Shown here: positions 53,101 through 63,321 of the stretch, piece by piece
Numbering within the stretch: the stretch's first letter is position 1
How the letters are laid out: every line of letters starts with the position of its first letter
From: Membranipora membranacea
Taxonomy: Eukaryota > Bryozoa > Gymnolaemata > Cheilostomatida > Membraniporidae
Direction: 5' to 3'
Assembly: GCA_914767715.1 (NCBI GenBank)
Contig: OU612070.1
Span: 11,115,501 to 11,179,500, forward strand
Length of the DNA: 64,000 nt
Notes under the pieces: generated by a model
What the model saw: the letters and a program-made list of their open reading frames with translations, nothing else
Databases searched by the model: none
Told to the model about the DNA's origin: nothing
Translations under genes and position numbers: made by a program

Positions 53101-56100
53101 CCTAACCAGGGTTCTGAGGGAGAAGCAGAACCTGTTACAGATAGAAGGGAACCGCTCCGTCTTCCTACCCATCATGAAGAGGATGAACCTCCTAGAACTT
53201 ATGCGACAGAGGACACTCCTATTACAGGGATAAGTAGAGTCAGCTCCCTCAGTAGTCTCACCAGGTAAGATACGATATTCTGTACTTCTCAGCAGTTTAT
53301 TCATGGTAACAAAGTGTAAAAGTTTCTGTTACCCTCCTCCTGTCAGTGAATAAATCGAAACTGCAATTTTATACATGCCCCTACATCGTGAAAATGGCTG
53401 TTACCTTTTCCATACATTCCCATAATTCAGTATTTAGGGTTCTATGATTATATCTGCTCTAGTTATAAGTAACACCGTGAAATAGTTTGCTATTCCATCA
53501 GTGAACAAACTCTCCAATTCGATATTGTGAAATAGTAACATGTGTCCTAATTTGGAGTTGTTTCGTCATGTGTATGTTTCTTCAATGAGCACACAACCCA
53601 CAAATTTACAATTGGTCTACCCAGGGAGTTTGGGACAGCCCAACTCCCTGGTCTACCTCCACACATTTTTAAGACAATTGTGAATCATTATTTTGTTCTA
53701 CATAGAAGGTCTGCCACTTCAAACTACATTGGGTACAGGGATGAAGGGGCCAAAGCAAATGCACTAATAACTCAACAAAGTTTGAAATTTCTCCTATTTA
53801 TATTCTGACTGCACAACTGACCTCATCAGTGCATACACGTCAGATTGAAATTAAGATTAAGAAAATTAATCAATATTTTAGCGCTGTTGATGGTCGGAGT
53901 ACTATGAGTGGAGGTGATGGCAGCACAAGTAGAGACATACCACCGATCTCATTACCTACACAGGGAGGTCTGGAGAGGATACAGGAGAATGAAGTACTGA
54001 GTCCAGCTAGCACCCAGCCTTCTAAAACAAATAAATCTACTACCGAACAGAAGGTAACTGCACAGATAGTAGAATATAATAATTAATATCTGTGGTCTAT
54101 TGTAAAGGCTGACCTGATATACTATTGCATCGATAGAGAGTGAATTAATTCACTTAGCATGAGTACCATCAGAAGAAATTTGGTGTGACGACCCGCGGTA
54201 GATTTCAGGGAAAATGTTAGGTACTCATACTAAATTGACTCTTAAGATCAGAAATACACATTAATAGTGTGGTCTTGATGTCAGTGTGTAGGTGCATTGT
54301 AAAGGTCGTCAGTCAGTGTAGTCAGTGTAAAGGTGCATTCCTGAGGACAGTTATTTTCCATCCATTGTTTCTCATCATTGTCTCGTGAGTCCCATGACTT
54401 GTACTGGCAATCTGTCATTGCTTGACTAATGATCAGCATTATTTGGCCATTGTTTAGGGATTACTTAACAGTTTGATACGTCAAAACGCTAACTTTTACC
54501 ATTTATAATGTAATTACTCATATCCCTTTTTTGGCCAGGGTGACTCAGTATCACCGAGAAACCAGCACCCGTCGTCACCACCATCGCATAACTGCCTATT
54601 TCTGTCTTGTTTTGAAGAATCTGTTTCTTAACATGAGACAGGAGCATTTTGATGAATTATGTAATAAATGCTTCTGTTTTCAGACTGTGTCATTTGACGA
54701 GCATGCCCATGTACAGGAGACCCCCATGATGTTTAGTCGGGCCAGTAGCCTTGCTTCGCTCTCGAGCTGTGATCAGCAGTCCATACATAGTTCCGTATTC
54801 TCCGACTATAGCCGGTAATATCTATGTCAATACAAATAACTTCGCTTGTAATTTATTAATATGATATGTGATAATGACATATTAAATACAATGCAATTCG
54901 ATTATAGTATTTGTGTAATGTATAATGATAACAGATTAATGTTATTAAATGTTTTCCTTCCTCACATTCTATCATACTTTGCTATTTTGAGCTGAACTGA
55001 CATCCTGATTCTGGTTTCACATGTGATGATACGCAATTTTCTGACAATTTCTCTGGCGTTTTAGATACATGTGAATGCCAAGCTATTATTTTCGCCCCAA
55101 AAATGTTTGAATATGCTGGTTAATGGTTGGATGGATGAAATAACCACAAGAAATGCAATTCCTCTCCTTTGTTTCCTTTGCCATCATTCATTTTTCTTTC
55201 TTCTGACATAGGCGCGCTTCCCAGGTTGTTTCTCCTAGTGACCTCCCTGACTCTCCTGGTGATACTAGTCCTGTCTCAAAGAGAAAGAACAAACAACAAG
55301 AGCAGACTGGTGCTGATAAAAGTATCGACTCAAAGCCACAGCCCTTAAGAACTGAATCTCGAACCCCTCCACTACCTCACCCAGACTCCCTATCATCCAA
55401 TCATATGCAAGGAATACCCCAGCAGCAACTCAATCAACAATTAGGTCAACAACAACGAACCAATCACGATCAATATCACCAACAACCCACTAATCTGGTT
55501 GGACCAGTGCATAGACACAATGCCAGTGGTAATGCCGAGGCAGTATCTAATCTGCTTGGGCTCTCAGGGCAGTTTGGAAGTTTATCAGGACTTGCTAGCC
55601 TTCAAGGTCCAGAAATACCAGATAATGATGAAGAACCCCAAACATTCTCTCAGCCTCCACAACAGATACAACAGCAGCAGTATACAGGGCAGCCAGTCAT
55701 CGGAACCCCGACTAACTACTACTACCAACAGCAACAGCAGTACCATCCTCAATATAATATGCAGCAACATCAGCACAATATGTACACTGCTGGCTACATG
55801 CCACCAAACATTGCCTCTGTGACTCCCATGATGCATCATCAACATCCTGTAGGCTTTCAACATCAAACGACTCCTAATACTCCTTACTCTCAGACACCAC
55901 AGCAGTTCAGGCATATGACTCCTCAGTCTGCCATTGTGCGACCTATGACCACTGTTACACCCCAACAACAACAGGTTCGGCATAATATCACGAATACCCC
56001 TGTGAGACCGGGCATACTTCGCCCCACCCCTCAACTTAGCGGACAGATGGGACCACAGACTACAAACCCCTCCACTGGTGCTAAACCTCAAGATGCCATG

Positions 56101-59100
56101 AGTAGATCGCAAGATGCTATCAACAAACCTCCATCAACCACTGCCTCCAATACTAAAGTTGACCAGTTCTTGTCTGACACCGTAAGGTCTTACGCAGTCG
56201 AGGGAACACCGGGACCAAACTCCTCACGGAGTTCACTAAGCGCTCTGACTTTTCTCGATGATGGAGACGTTGCATCGCCAGGTCTACAGCTACTGAAATC
56301 ATCACTGACTAAAAGTAGAGAGTCTGTGTTGTCGGCTAGTAAATCTTCTCATGCTTTGTTAGAATCTCAGAGGAGACCACAACAACAAGGGCAGAAAACT
56401 CCTGAAATCTCACCCGGCAAACCCCTAGGTGAGCGTTTCTTTAACAGGAAATATGACTATCACATGCATTAGCATAGTTTTGCTTATAATATGGTCAATG
56501 TAGTAAACACTGGTTTAAGTGACTAATTTAGCATTCATTATGATAAACTTAATCTTAATGATAGACTAATCAGAGCTGTGATGTTTTCTTCTAATTGGTA
56601 AAGATTTCCAAAGAAGACTTGGTACCTGGTGAGGAAACCTAAGACAGAATCACAACGGTGTTGTCATGGTTTTTGATCAGGAACATATTCCTTATTGCAT
56701 GTAAATATTTTTATTGTTACAACCGCGTATGGTCACTTAGTCCTACACTAAAAAGGAAACCCGTGACACCTTAATAATTAAAGTGTCATAGGTTTCCTTT
56801 CTGTAGTAGAAATACGTGATCTCACATTTCATGTTGCCTGAAATTATTTCAGGCAACATGAAATGTGTGATATGCATTTTATGAGTTACCTTCTACAATA
56901 ACTTTTCATTACATATCATGATTTGTAGATCTTTCAATGAAAGCAAAGTCAGAACCAGTTGATGTAGAAGATGCCCCACCTCTGCCCCCAAAGCCAGTCC
57001 ACTTAGGCACGGGTACTATCAAACGCAGATCAAACTCCTCTAGTTCTCTCACATCACCCTCTCCTAGCAGTAGTGACAAATCACCCGCCACAGGGACACC
57101 TACCACAGGGACACCTACCACGCCAGCGGCTGCTTCTGCAGGTACAACAGGGGCTTCATCGGCTGGAGGAGGGACTAAGAAAGGCAAGACAAGGTCCAGA
57201 GCTGCCAGTGAGAGTAAGAATGAGAGTGACGACTCATCCTCAGATGGTGATGACATCATGCTGCAGGTTTGTCATCTAATGAATAGTTCCTTTTGTTGGG
57301 CTTCTTCCTCTTTTTAAGACTTCATGAGGATTAAAGAAACCGTTTCTAGGAATCTGGGAGTTTTCTTAGAAACATGCTCCAGAAATGCTTGCACAGTGAT
57401 GACTGTCATGTAAAACGAGACTTATTGACAACTAAATCGGGTCACATTTTGTACACAAGATGGAAAGAGTTTGGAAGAAAAGGAAAATTGAAATATTTAA
57501 TATATTAGGAGGACGTAATGAAAGCAATAGTGATTGCAGTAATGTCTTCTACCCTTAAGTAGTATCAAAATACAATATTCATATTCATATTTTTCCTCCT
57601 TCCTCTGTTAATCAGCTGCATTTCATCAATGAGAGAAAGGAGAAGTCACGATAAGGAAATGTCTTGTAATCAGGAAGTGTGACCCTCCCCTTGTTCTGGG
57701 ATTCCCAGCGTGGGCTTCCCACTTTTGGTTTGCTAACTTTAAATTGACGCTTGTTTCCTGTAGCTTATTTGGGTGTTCGCTATCATACTGTCTATTACAA
57801 CCTAAACGATTGGGTGATGACTAGCAAGATTTTTCAATTCTCATTTTCCTATTGTTCCTTGTGAAATCATCATCATTTAATCAAGTTTGTTTTAATTGTT
57901 TTACAGCAATGTATAAACTCAGCGATGCCAATGAGTAAGAAGATGCCTAAAAGCTCCTCAGATGGGGCTGTGTCGGCGAGTGCGGCCGGCAGCAAGGTCA
58001 CTGGAAGGGTCGTACCCAGGAGTAAAACATTCGGTTCTAAACTCCGAATGACCTCTTCAAAAAAATCTGCCAAAGCCGCTCAACTTGCCAAGGTAGAATT
58101 CCTTATATGACATCTAGCATCTTTTTTCTGTATCATAGAATGTTATTAGCCAGCGTCTCATGTTCTCGTCCGCTGAGGTCACTGTTTAAAATTTTTTAAA
58201 TGTTTTTGTGTGTGTATCATCTTTGGCCTACATTTTGGCATTCTTGAGTCTTGAGATCTTGTGCCACCTAGCGATTATTAAGATGAGAGGTATTTTAACA
58301 ACCTTAAAAACAATGATAATGCCATGAATGTACAACCCTAAAAACCTGTCATAAAATAGTATGGCATTACATGATTGTTATAAACGCAACAATCACGTCA
58401 TGAATCAAGGTGGCAACCTGTTTTGTTAGACTTTGAGATCGGTGATCTGAGAACGTTCTTCGATTATCAATAAAATGACCTGATATTGCTCTTGAAATAA
58501 GACAAGCAAAGTCTTATCGGAAGAATGAAACTCATTGACAAATAAACGAGAAAACTGATACTGAAATCTCCGCTATGATAAGCCATGTCGTCAGTGAAAT
58601 TTTTGTAGTGGGATGAAATCATGTTACGCAGATAAGACGCCTGGTGTAAACATCGCATGCAAATATTTACAAGGCGATTACTCTCAAGAAACTTACTCAA
58701 TTTCCTCAATTTTATCCAATCAAAACATAGTTTGGGAAGTAACAGGCCCAGGGGGGGCCTAAAAATCATCGGTTCCTGCATTGCATAAATTTCCAAGAAG
58801 TTTTGGGAAAGGCATGCCAGTTAGCAAGGATGATTTATCGAAAGGCATTTTATGGGAGATGGTCACCAAAATAGCAATTTCACCAACAGGGTGTACCCTA
58901 TCAATTGCCTCAAAACATAACATTTGTTGCAATAATATTTGGTTGATTTGGGCCAGAAGCCAAGCGATTATTCTGAAGGTGCTTTAGTGCTAATTGGTCA
59001 TCAATTTAATATTATTCACTTATTAAAATGTCATTTTCTAGTACAGTTTTCAACTAATTTAACATTATTCATTTTCTAGTACAGTTTTCAACAATTTTGT

Positions 59101-62100
59101 GGTTGCCCTCTCATTGACCATGTTTATATGACCAAAGAATCATTGAAAAGTGATTATTAAGATCATAAATGGTCTTGATTTATTTGATTTTATGATATTT
59201 TTGCCTCCTCGTTGCCAAAAAAAATGATGTCATAACCCTAATTATGTGGTTGGCATCAAAGACTCCCTGCGGTTTTAGTTGGCATCTCCGCTGCTGGCCT
59301 TTAGCTATATTTAGCTAATCTGTATGAATGTCAATGCCTCTTTTTCTTGTCAATCGAGGATACGCTTGCACTAAATACTGGCACTCCCAAATTAATTGAC
59401 CCCAATCCTGAACTCTTCACACCTGCCTCTACAATCATTGTTGACAAACACACCGAAGGTTACCTTTTTTTTTGGGATTATCTTAATATTATTTGCTGAT
59501 AAATCATATTCCTGACTCTCCATGCCTCAAGATTATCCCCAAATTCATTATTTTGGCCTCATAATTGATTATAGCACGCACAAATTTCAGGAACACTGGT
59601 TATTTATAGTACAAAAACAAAGCAATGGACAATGATAAACTAATTGAAGCAATAATAATACAGGGCCATTTGGTATTGTGTTCCCCTTTTCTTTTGTTTT
59701 TTTCAGGTCCGAAACTCTTATTATATGACATGTTTACATCAGAAGAATAAGAACAATAACTTATTTTACTAAATATTGGCTATTAAAGGTTAAACTGGAT
59801 TTTCTTAGTAATCTACCATCACAGCTGAGCTTCTGTCAAATCCATTTCTCGATCTGTCGTTTTCACATAAATCCATACAAAGAATTAAATCTCTGTAATT
59901 GCAGCAGAGACAAGCGCCCCCTATAGTATCTGCTAACTCGCCGACACCAGACGATGACTACTTTGCGGAGGAGACTGTTATGGCGTACTGTACAGAGGAC
60001 ACTCCCTATAACAAGTCCACAGCCACCTCTCTTAGCGATCTCAGTGTTATCGATGATGATGCCGTGTTTGCCATCAAATCAGGTTTGTTAAGACGTGGTG
60101 AATTTTGGCTGAGAGGATTGTCAAACCTTACCCACACATTGCAAGACCTCACTCAGGAATGGGAAAATCCTTGAACATTGGCCCAATAATGATTAGTATT
60201 ATTGTTGAGTCAGTGAGTTTAAAATAAGAAATATTGACAGCAGTAGTATGCTTTTTTGGCAAGTCAGTAGTTTGGGGGATTGTCTGATTGTCTTAAGCAA
60301 ACCCATATTGGTCAGTAAGTCTTACTGACTGTATGGGTTTGCTGAGACAGTCAGACAATCCCCCGAATCACCAACTCACCAAATAATCATTATACTGCTG
60401 TCAACATTTTTTTCAGGATAGTTCAATTTCCTGATTGAACTTTCTGTTTCTGTATTGCACTGTACAATAAGTTTGAAGTTTCCTAAGTTGTTTGATGCAG
60501 GACCAGTAGAAGCATCCAAAATCGATCATACACCCCTCTCTTCCATCCCTTATGATGCCCTAAATAGTGGTGAAAAATTGAAATGAAAATACTATGTCTT
60601 ATACATTGACCATAAACAATTACATTGCCAATATTGAATCACAACGAAAGTAGCTAAATAACATGTGATTATGTTGCATCAGGGGGTTCTGTTGAGTTGT
60701 GTGCCCATTCCGTACTGATCGTGCAATGCTCGTGCAATAATTCTCAAATCCAGCAAACACCAGTTAGAGTCGGAAATAAGAAATGTAAACAACAATCATT
60801 AGGTGCAGTATGCAAACGAATAATAATTTTCATCACCAACCAAATTCGGAATATTTAATTAGCTCTAACTACCTTATAAGGGAGGGTTTAAGTGGAAAAA
60901 AAGTGAGAAAATTAGGAACGATAATTGTAATTATACAGACTATCAACATCTTGATATGGAAAAGCAGGTGCTTGGTAGACAGATTGACAGGTGGTGAATT
61001 TCTAAAATAAACGAAGAGGTGGTTTGGACCAGATTGTGAATCACCTTGATCCTTTAAATCTGTTAAATTCTGGCTCCTTAAAAAATGTATGAATCTCAAT
61101 CCCCATTAAAGTGTCACATCCAACGTCTTTATAATTAACTAGTCACACACATGAAAAATTTTAAATGTCAAGTATTGAAAGAGTTGGCTACATAGCCAAA
61201 CTTATTGGCGGTCGGGAATTCCCCATCTATAAGACTTTACGTTCATAGCTGTGAAACGTGATAGAATTCAATAGAAAGTCACATGATACGGTTTCTCTTA
61301 TCTTAAATTGATGCAATTTTCTGCAATGTCCGACCGATATCGTGACCTGTCAACGTGTTGTAATACTTGAGCTGGTGGGGATTGCTCCGTTTCCCTTTTA
61401 TCGACTGACATGTAAACATTTGCAAGATTCTTTTTATCTCAACTATATGTTGCTTAAATGAAATGAGGAAATGAAATGGGAAAATTTTGACAAACAATGT
61501 GTGTGCAATGCAGAGAATGTTCATTCTGAAAACATTAAGTTCCCTGGCTTGACTTTTTACTAAAAAAAGATTATCAGCTTCGATGTAAGTGCGCAGTGAA
61601 TGGGCAAAAACTCAAAAATAAAAATCCCCTTGGTCTTGTTTCCTTGATGCTTAGAACATACAGCATCTTGACACAGCAGCACTCTTCCTCAATCTTTTGG
61701 TCGCATGACGTTGTTAGTTTAAGGCATGTCCTGGTAATCATTCTACGCTTGGCTGCAAGAGACCCCTGAGTCGCTGAGCAGAGCACATAGCCGACAATCA
61801 AGAGATTCTACTAGAACTTTCATGGGGGAAACGTCAATAAGGAGATTATTTTGGTGTAATAGCTTCTTTCCTCAATCAATTTTTCCCTTATTACTTACTA
61901 AATAGGGCATTACAACAACAATTGGCAATATCATAACTTCCACTATGGACATTTGTTGGGTTTTTGACAGCAGAAAAGATATTAATCATCATGGTTTCTG
62001 GCGATGGACATTTTTATTCTCATCATTGGTAATAATTTTCTTTTACTACGTGAGTGTCATGCTGGAATTTCGGCCCGAGTTGACCCCTTCATTCAGCGGT

Positions 62101-62561
62101 TCCGGAGAATATAATGACATGAGAACAGGCAACTGCATGATTCAAGATTGCAATTATCAAGTTCATCGTTTCATGCTGTCGAAATTATATGGAAACAGCA
62201 GTTTACATTACAACGGTATGTCACAATGAAAAGTCATCGTAGATCCTGAATATTTTCAACTTTGAAATTTAATTCAGACATGTAATGGATTACGTCACTC
62301 CTGTTTTTCGTTGATTTACATATCCTGGTTTTTACTTCCTATTCAGACTTTGATGATGAAGTCCTAGACAATGTCAATCCTGAAAGCGATGCTCATACGA
62401 TAGAGATTGGTGATGCCCCGGAACTTGATGTCCGGGGAGATGCGGGTGCTAAGTCTACCAGCAGCTCTAGCTTGAGTAGTGATGATGAGGCGTCCACTTC
62501 AATGCTCTCTAATGCTATATTTTCTGCTTTGCCCAAAAAGTCTGGTGCCAAACCTACGCAG
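32138..62561 (+). CDS. APC: Adenomatous polyposis coli (APC) homologue, 3' partial
   Basis: ATG is at 32151. Exons: 32138-32304, 33648-33754, 36791-37078, 38355-38580, 38862-39070, 39892-40032, 40989-41165, 41531-41675, 42378-42517, 43260-43445, 44449-44620, 45550-45652, 46097-46293, 46779-46948, 48925-49108, 49909-50137, 50592-50695, 51140-51394, 51857-52010, 52333-52561, 52975-53264, 53882-54053, 54684-54814, 55212-56428, 56929-57266, 57907-58092, 59905-60082, 62347-62561. These give 2099 in-frame codons with matching phases. The N-terminal heptad coil (L-Q-Q-E-L-S-S-N-S-D-H-I, residues 1-43) matches human APC. Armadillo repeats (about 329-748) are followed by 15-residue and 20-residue beta-catenin sites and SAMP Axin-binding motifs. 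APC scaffolds the cytoplasmic beta-catenin destruction complex and also acts on microtubules. The basic and EB1-binding C-terminus lies beyond the window. Relative to human APC, the region between the first SAMP-like motif and the fourth 20-residue repeat is Q/H-rich. Confidence 0.96.
33381..33454. mobile_element. Short inverted-repeat element, AGCCTTGTCA family, copy 2
   Basis: CTAGCCTTGTCA (33381-33392) is inverted at 33443-33454. The interior has a run of T followed by GGGGTTACC, much like the copy at 12767-12842. It lies in the first coding intron of APC. Confidence 0.6.
39109..39238. mobile_element. Near-perfect 130-bp fold-back element with 11-bp target duplication
   Basis: The arms start AGTTTAAGTG, continue with CTATGTCGGGATAGCTGGTA, and run about 58 bp to GCATTTCATTATC and ACCACT on each side of a small loop. 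The flanks are exact 11-bp direct repeats AGTTGTCTTTT at 39098-39108 and 39239-39249. It lies 38 bp after the end of an APC exon (39070). Confidence 0.88.
40047..40103. repeat. Short tandem repeat TCAAGTCTGAG..
   Basis: TCAAGTCTGAG and GCAGACTC recur in tandem in the APC intron just after exon 39892-40032. Confidence 0.6.
43498..43660. repeat. Diverged tandem repeat of about 50-60 bp
   Basis: Units with the pattern GCCATGTCTATG..TAAATT..GGGTGCAT recur about four times with substantial divergence. They start just after APC exon 43260-43445. Confidence 0.5.
44622..44640. repeat. GT dinucleotide microsatellite
   Basis: The run of GTGTGT starts in the intron a few bases after an APC exon end (44620), within the region that follows the splice donor GTAGGT. 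Confidence 0.8.
45801..45830. repeat. Perfect 30-bp palindrome flanked by 8-bp direct repeats
   Basis: Each half is AGGGAGGGTGGGATA. The copies of CTTCCATT just outside (45793-45800 and 45832-45839) look like a target-site duplication. It lies in an APC intron. Confidence 0.75.
51140..51394 (+). other. APC: APC 15-residue beta-catenin-binding repeats
   Basis: This exon codes for two motifs, A-N-Y-S-M-T-Y-N-D-D and K-P-V-D-Y-S-Q-R-Y-Q-E, at about residues 1007-1035. They match the human pattern P-x-N-Y-S-x-K/R-Y. Human APC has three or four such repeats; I see two. Confidence 0.85.
52487..52555 (+). other. APC: APC 20-residue repeat 1
   Basis: V-R-T-F-C-T-E-G-T-P-M-N-F, followed by S-T-A-T-S-M-N-E-L. 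It matches the consensus F-x-V-E-x-T-P-x-C-F-S-R-x-S-S-L-S-S-L, with Ser/Thr available for CK1/GSK3 phosphorylation. Confidence 0.9.
53191..53258 (+). other. APC: APC 20-residue repeat 2
   Basis: R-T-Y-A-T-E-D-T-P-I, then S-R-V-S-S-L-S-S-L. The Ser cluster matches the phosphorylated core of human repeats. The exon continues the same frame from 52975. Confidence 0.9.
53621..53651. repeat. 31-bp palindrome flanked by 8-bp direct repeats
   Basis: CCAGGGAGTT..AACTCCCTGG is a hairpin with GGTCTACC at 53614-53621 and again at 53650-53657. It resembles the small insertion at 45801-45830. It lies in an APC intron. Confidence 0.65.
54711..54775 (+). other. APC: APC 20-residue repeat 3
   Basis: H-V-Q-E-T-P-M-M-F-S-R-A-S-S-L-A-S-L is nearly the human repeat of the form V-Q-E-T-P-L-M-F-S-R. 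As in human APC it is followed closely by the motif S-P-S-D-L-P-D-S-P. Confidence 0.93.
55225..55257 (+). other. APC: APC SAMP1-like Axin-binding motif
   Basis: V-V-S-P-S-D-L-P-D-S-P matches the human first SAMP segment (I-I-S-P-S-D-L-P-D-S-P) in sequence and in position after a 20-residue repeat. Confidence 0.85.
55405..56000 (+). other. APC: Glutamine/histidine/proline-rich low-complexity segment of APC
   Basis: The reading frame is dominated by Gln, His, Pro, Asn, Tyr and Thr, with runs such as Q-Q-Q-Q-Q and repeated T-P motifs. Charged residues are few. It follows the SAMP1-like motif in the same 1.2-kb exon. The composition resembles prion-like domains. Human APC is also disordered here but is not Q/H-rich. 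Confidence 0.85.
56182..56260 (+). other. APC: APC 20-residue repeat 4
   Basis: V-R-S-Y-A-V-E-G-T-P-G, then S-S-R-S-S-L-S-A-L-T. It keeps the V-E-G-T-P and S-S-L-S core, although the residue pattern after T-P is diverged. Confidence 0.85.
56743..56809. repeat. Hairpin-forming inverted repeat in APC intron
   Basis: CTACACTAAAAAGGAAACC then GTGACACCTT pairs with AAAGTGTCATAGGTTTCCTTT and GTAGTAG on the other side. A second, perfect palindrome starts 13 bp later. Confidence 0.75.
56823..56867. repeat. Perfect 45-bp palindrome in APC intron
   Basis: Two 22-bp arms (CACATTTCATGTTGCCTGAA...) meet at a single central base with no mismatch. It lies 62 bp before the next APC exon (56929). Confidence 0.88.
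57907..57951 (+). other. APC: APC canonical SAMP Axin-binding motif
   Basis: Q-C-I-N-S-A-M-P-M-S-K-K-M-P-K, preceded across the splice junction by an acidic D-G-D-D-I-M-L-Q. It matches the human D-D-D-I-E-I-L-E-E-C-I-I-S-A-M-P context, including the acidic lead-in. Confidence 0.93.
59031..59092. repeat. 38-bp period tandem duplication
   Basis: TCATTTTCTAGTACAGTTTT at 59031 recurs at 59069, and the repeated block extends four bases further. It lies in an APC intron. Confidence 0.8.
59977..60048 (+). other. APC: APC 20-residue repeat 5
   Basis: V-M-A-Y-C-T-E-D-T-P-Y, then S-T-A-T-S-L-S-D-L-S-V. It closely follows the human repeat Y-C-V-E-G-T-P-I-N-F-S-T-A-T-S-L-S-D-L. It comes after the SAMP exon, as in human APC. 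Confidence 0.93.
60234..60404. mobile_element. 171-bp fold-back element with arms of about 80 bp
   Basis: TTGACAGCAGTA at each end, inverted. The arms match along most of their length, with GGGGGATTGTCTGA and GCAAACCCATA conserved, and the outer third is more diverged. The centre is GTCAGTAAGTCTTACTGAC. It lies in the large APC intron after exon 60082. Confidence 0.82.
62511..62540 (+). other. APC: Diverged SAMP-like motif of APC
   Basis: N-A-I-F-S-A-L-P-K-K stands where an acidic Ser-rich lead-in (S-S-S-L-S-S-D-D-E) precedes it, as with true SAMP motifs. S-A-L-P replaces S-A-M-P, and the usual Cys before Ile is Ala. Confidence 0.6.
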
Positions 62562-62597
62562 GTAAAGAATGACTTTAAAAAACTGTAAAAAGAAGTT

Positions 62598-62731
62598 GCT
62601 ACCTAGAGGAGTAAAGTATTCAGAAGTTAAATTTTGCTTTTATCCTATGCTCCTATAATTTACTCATCCTCTTTGCTTTATCATTATTATGTCACCCCCA
62701 AACTTACTAGTATTTACTCCTCTATGGTAGC
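62598..62731. mobile_element. Inverted-repeat element, TAGAGGAGTAAA family, copy 3
   Basis: GCTACCTAGAGGAGTAAAGT (left) is inverted as GCTACCATAGAGGAGTAAAT at the right end. The element is about 134 bp long with no ORF, and lies in the APC intron that starts at 62562. Confidence 0.7.
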
Positions 62732-63321
62732 TAGAATTTAGGCTAAGATGATTTAATAATCTTGCCTAACTTTCTAGGTAAGTGCTGTTCTAGGTAAATG
62801 GTGGTACAAATTTAGATCTACCACCTTCTACATACAGTACGCTCATGAATTATTGTAGTATATTCCTAGAACAGATGAATTCATGCCAATATTCTGCTTC
62901 AACCCTGAATGAAAAAGCTTTGTATACGCGGAAAAGCTCTTTCCAAACAAAACCGAATCGTGTTGTCGGAATAAATTGAATATTTCTTCACTCTGGATGC
63001 TAGAAATTGAAATTTAATATACTGATATCTCTTACTTAAAATCACAGTTTTTAATGGTTTCAAATTTTTCAAATCGACAAATTACACATAATTCTAATAT
63101 AGTATGATTAACTATAAGATTATGTTATGACTGATGCCACATGACCAAAACAGTCATTGTCCCGGCCTGCCATATGAAAAAGCTATACTATATGCTGAGA
63201 ATGATTGGTTTTATGTTTTATGAATGACTTACTTACATAACGTAAACATAGAGATATTCTTACTCTTTGATATAAATATTGCGATAGCAACCAAAATGAC
63301 CAGATTTTAATTCTTGTCTTA

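Noticed and set aside
54539-54622. Possible extra APC exon reading G-D-S-V-S-P-R-N-Q-H-P-S-S-P-P
   Set aside because: It has an acceptor and APC-like composition, but no good in-phase donor. The exons on either side join in phase without it.
61945-62229. 94-codon plus-strand ORF with a hydrophobic segment, in an APC intron
   Set aside because: There is no splice or promoter evidence and no recognised family. The neighbouring APC exons join directly. A chance ORF is more likely.
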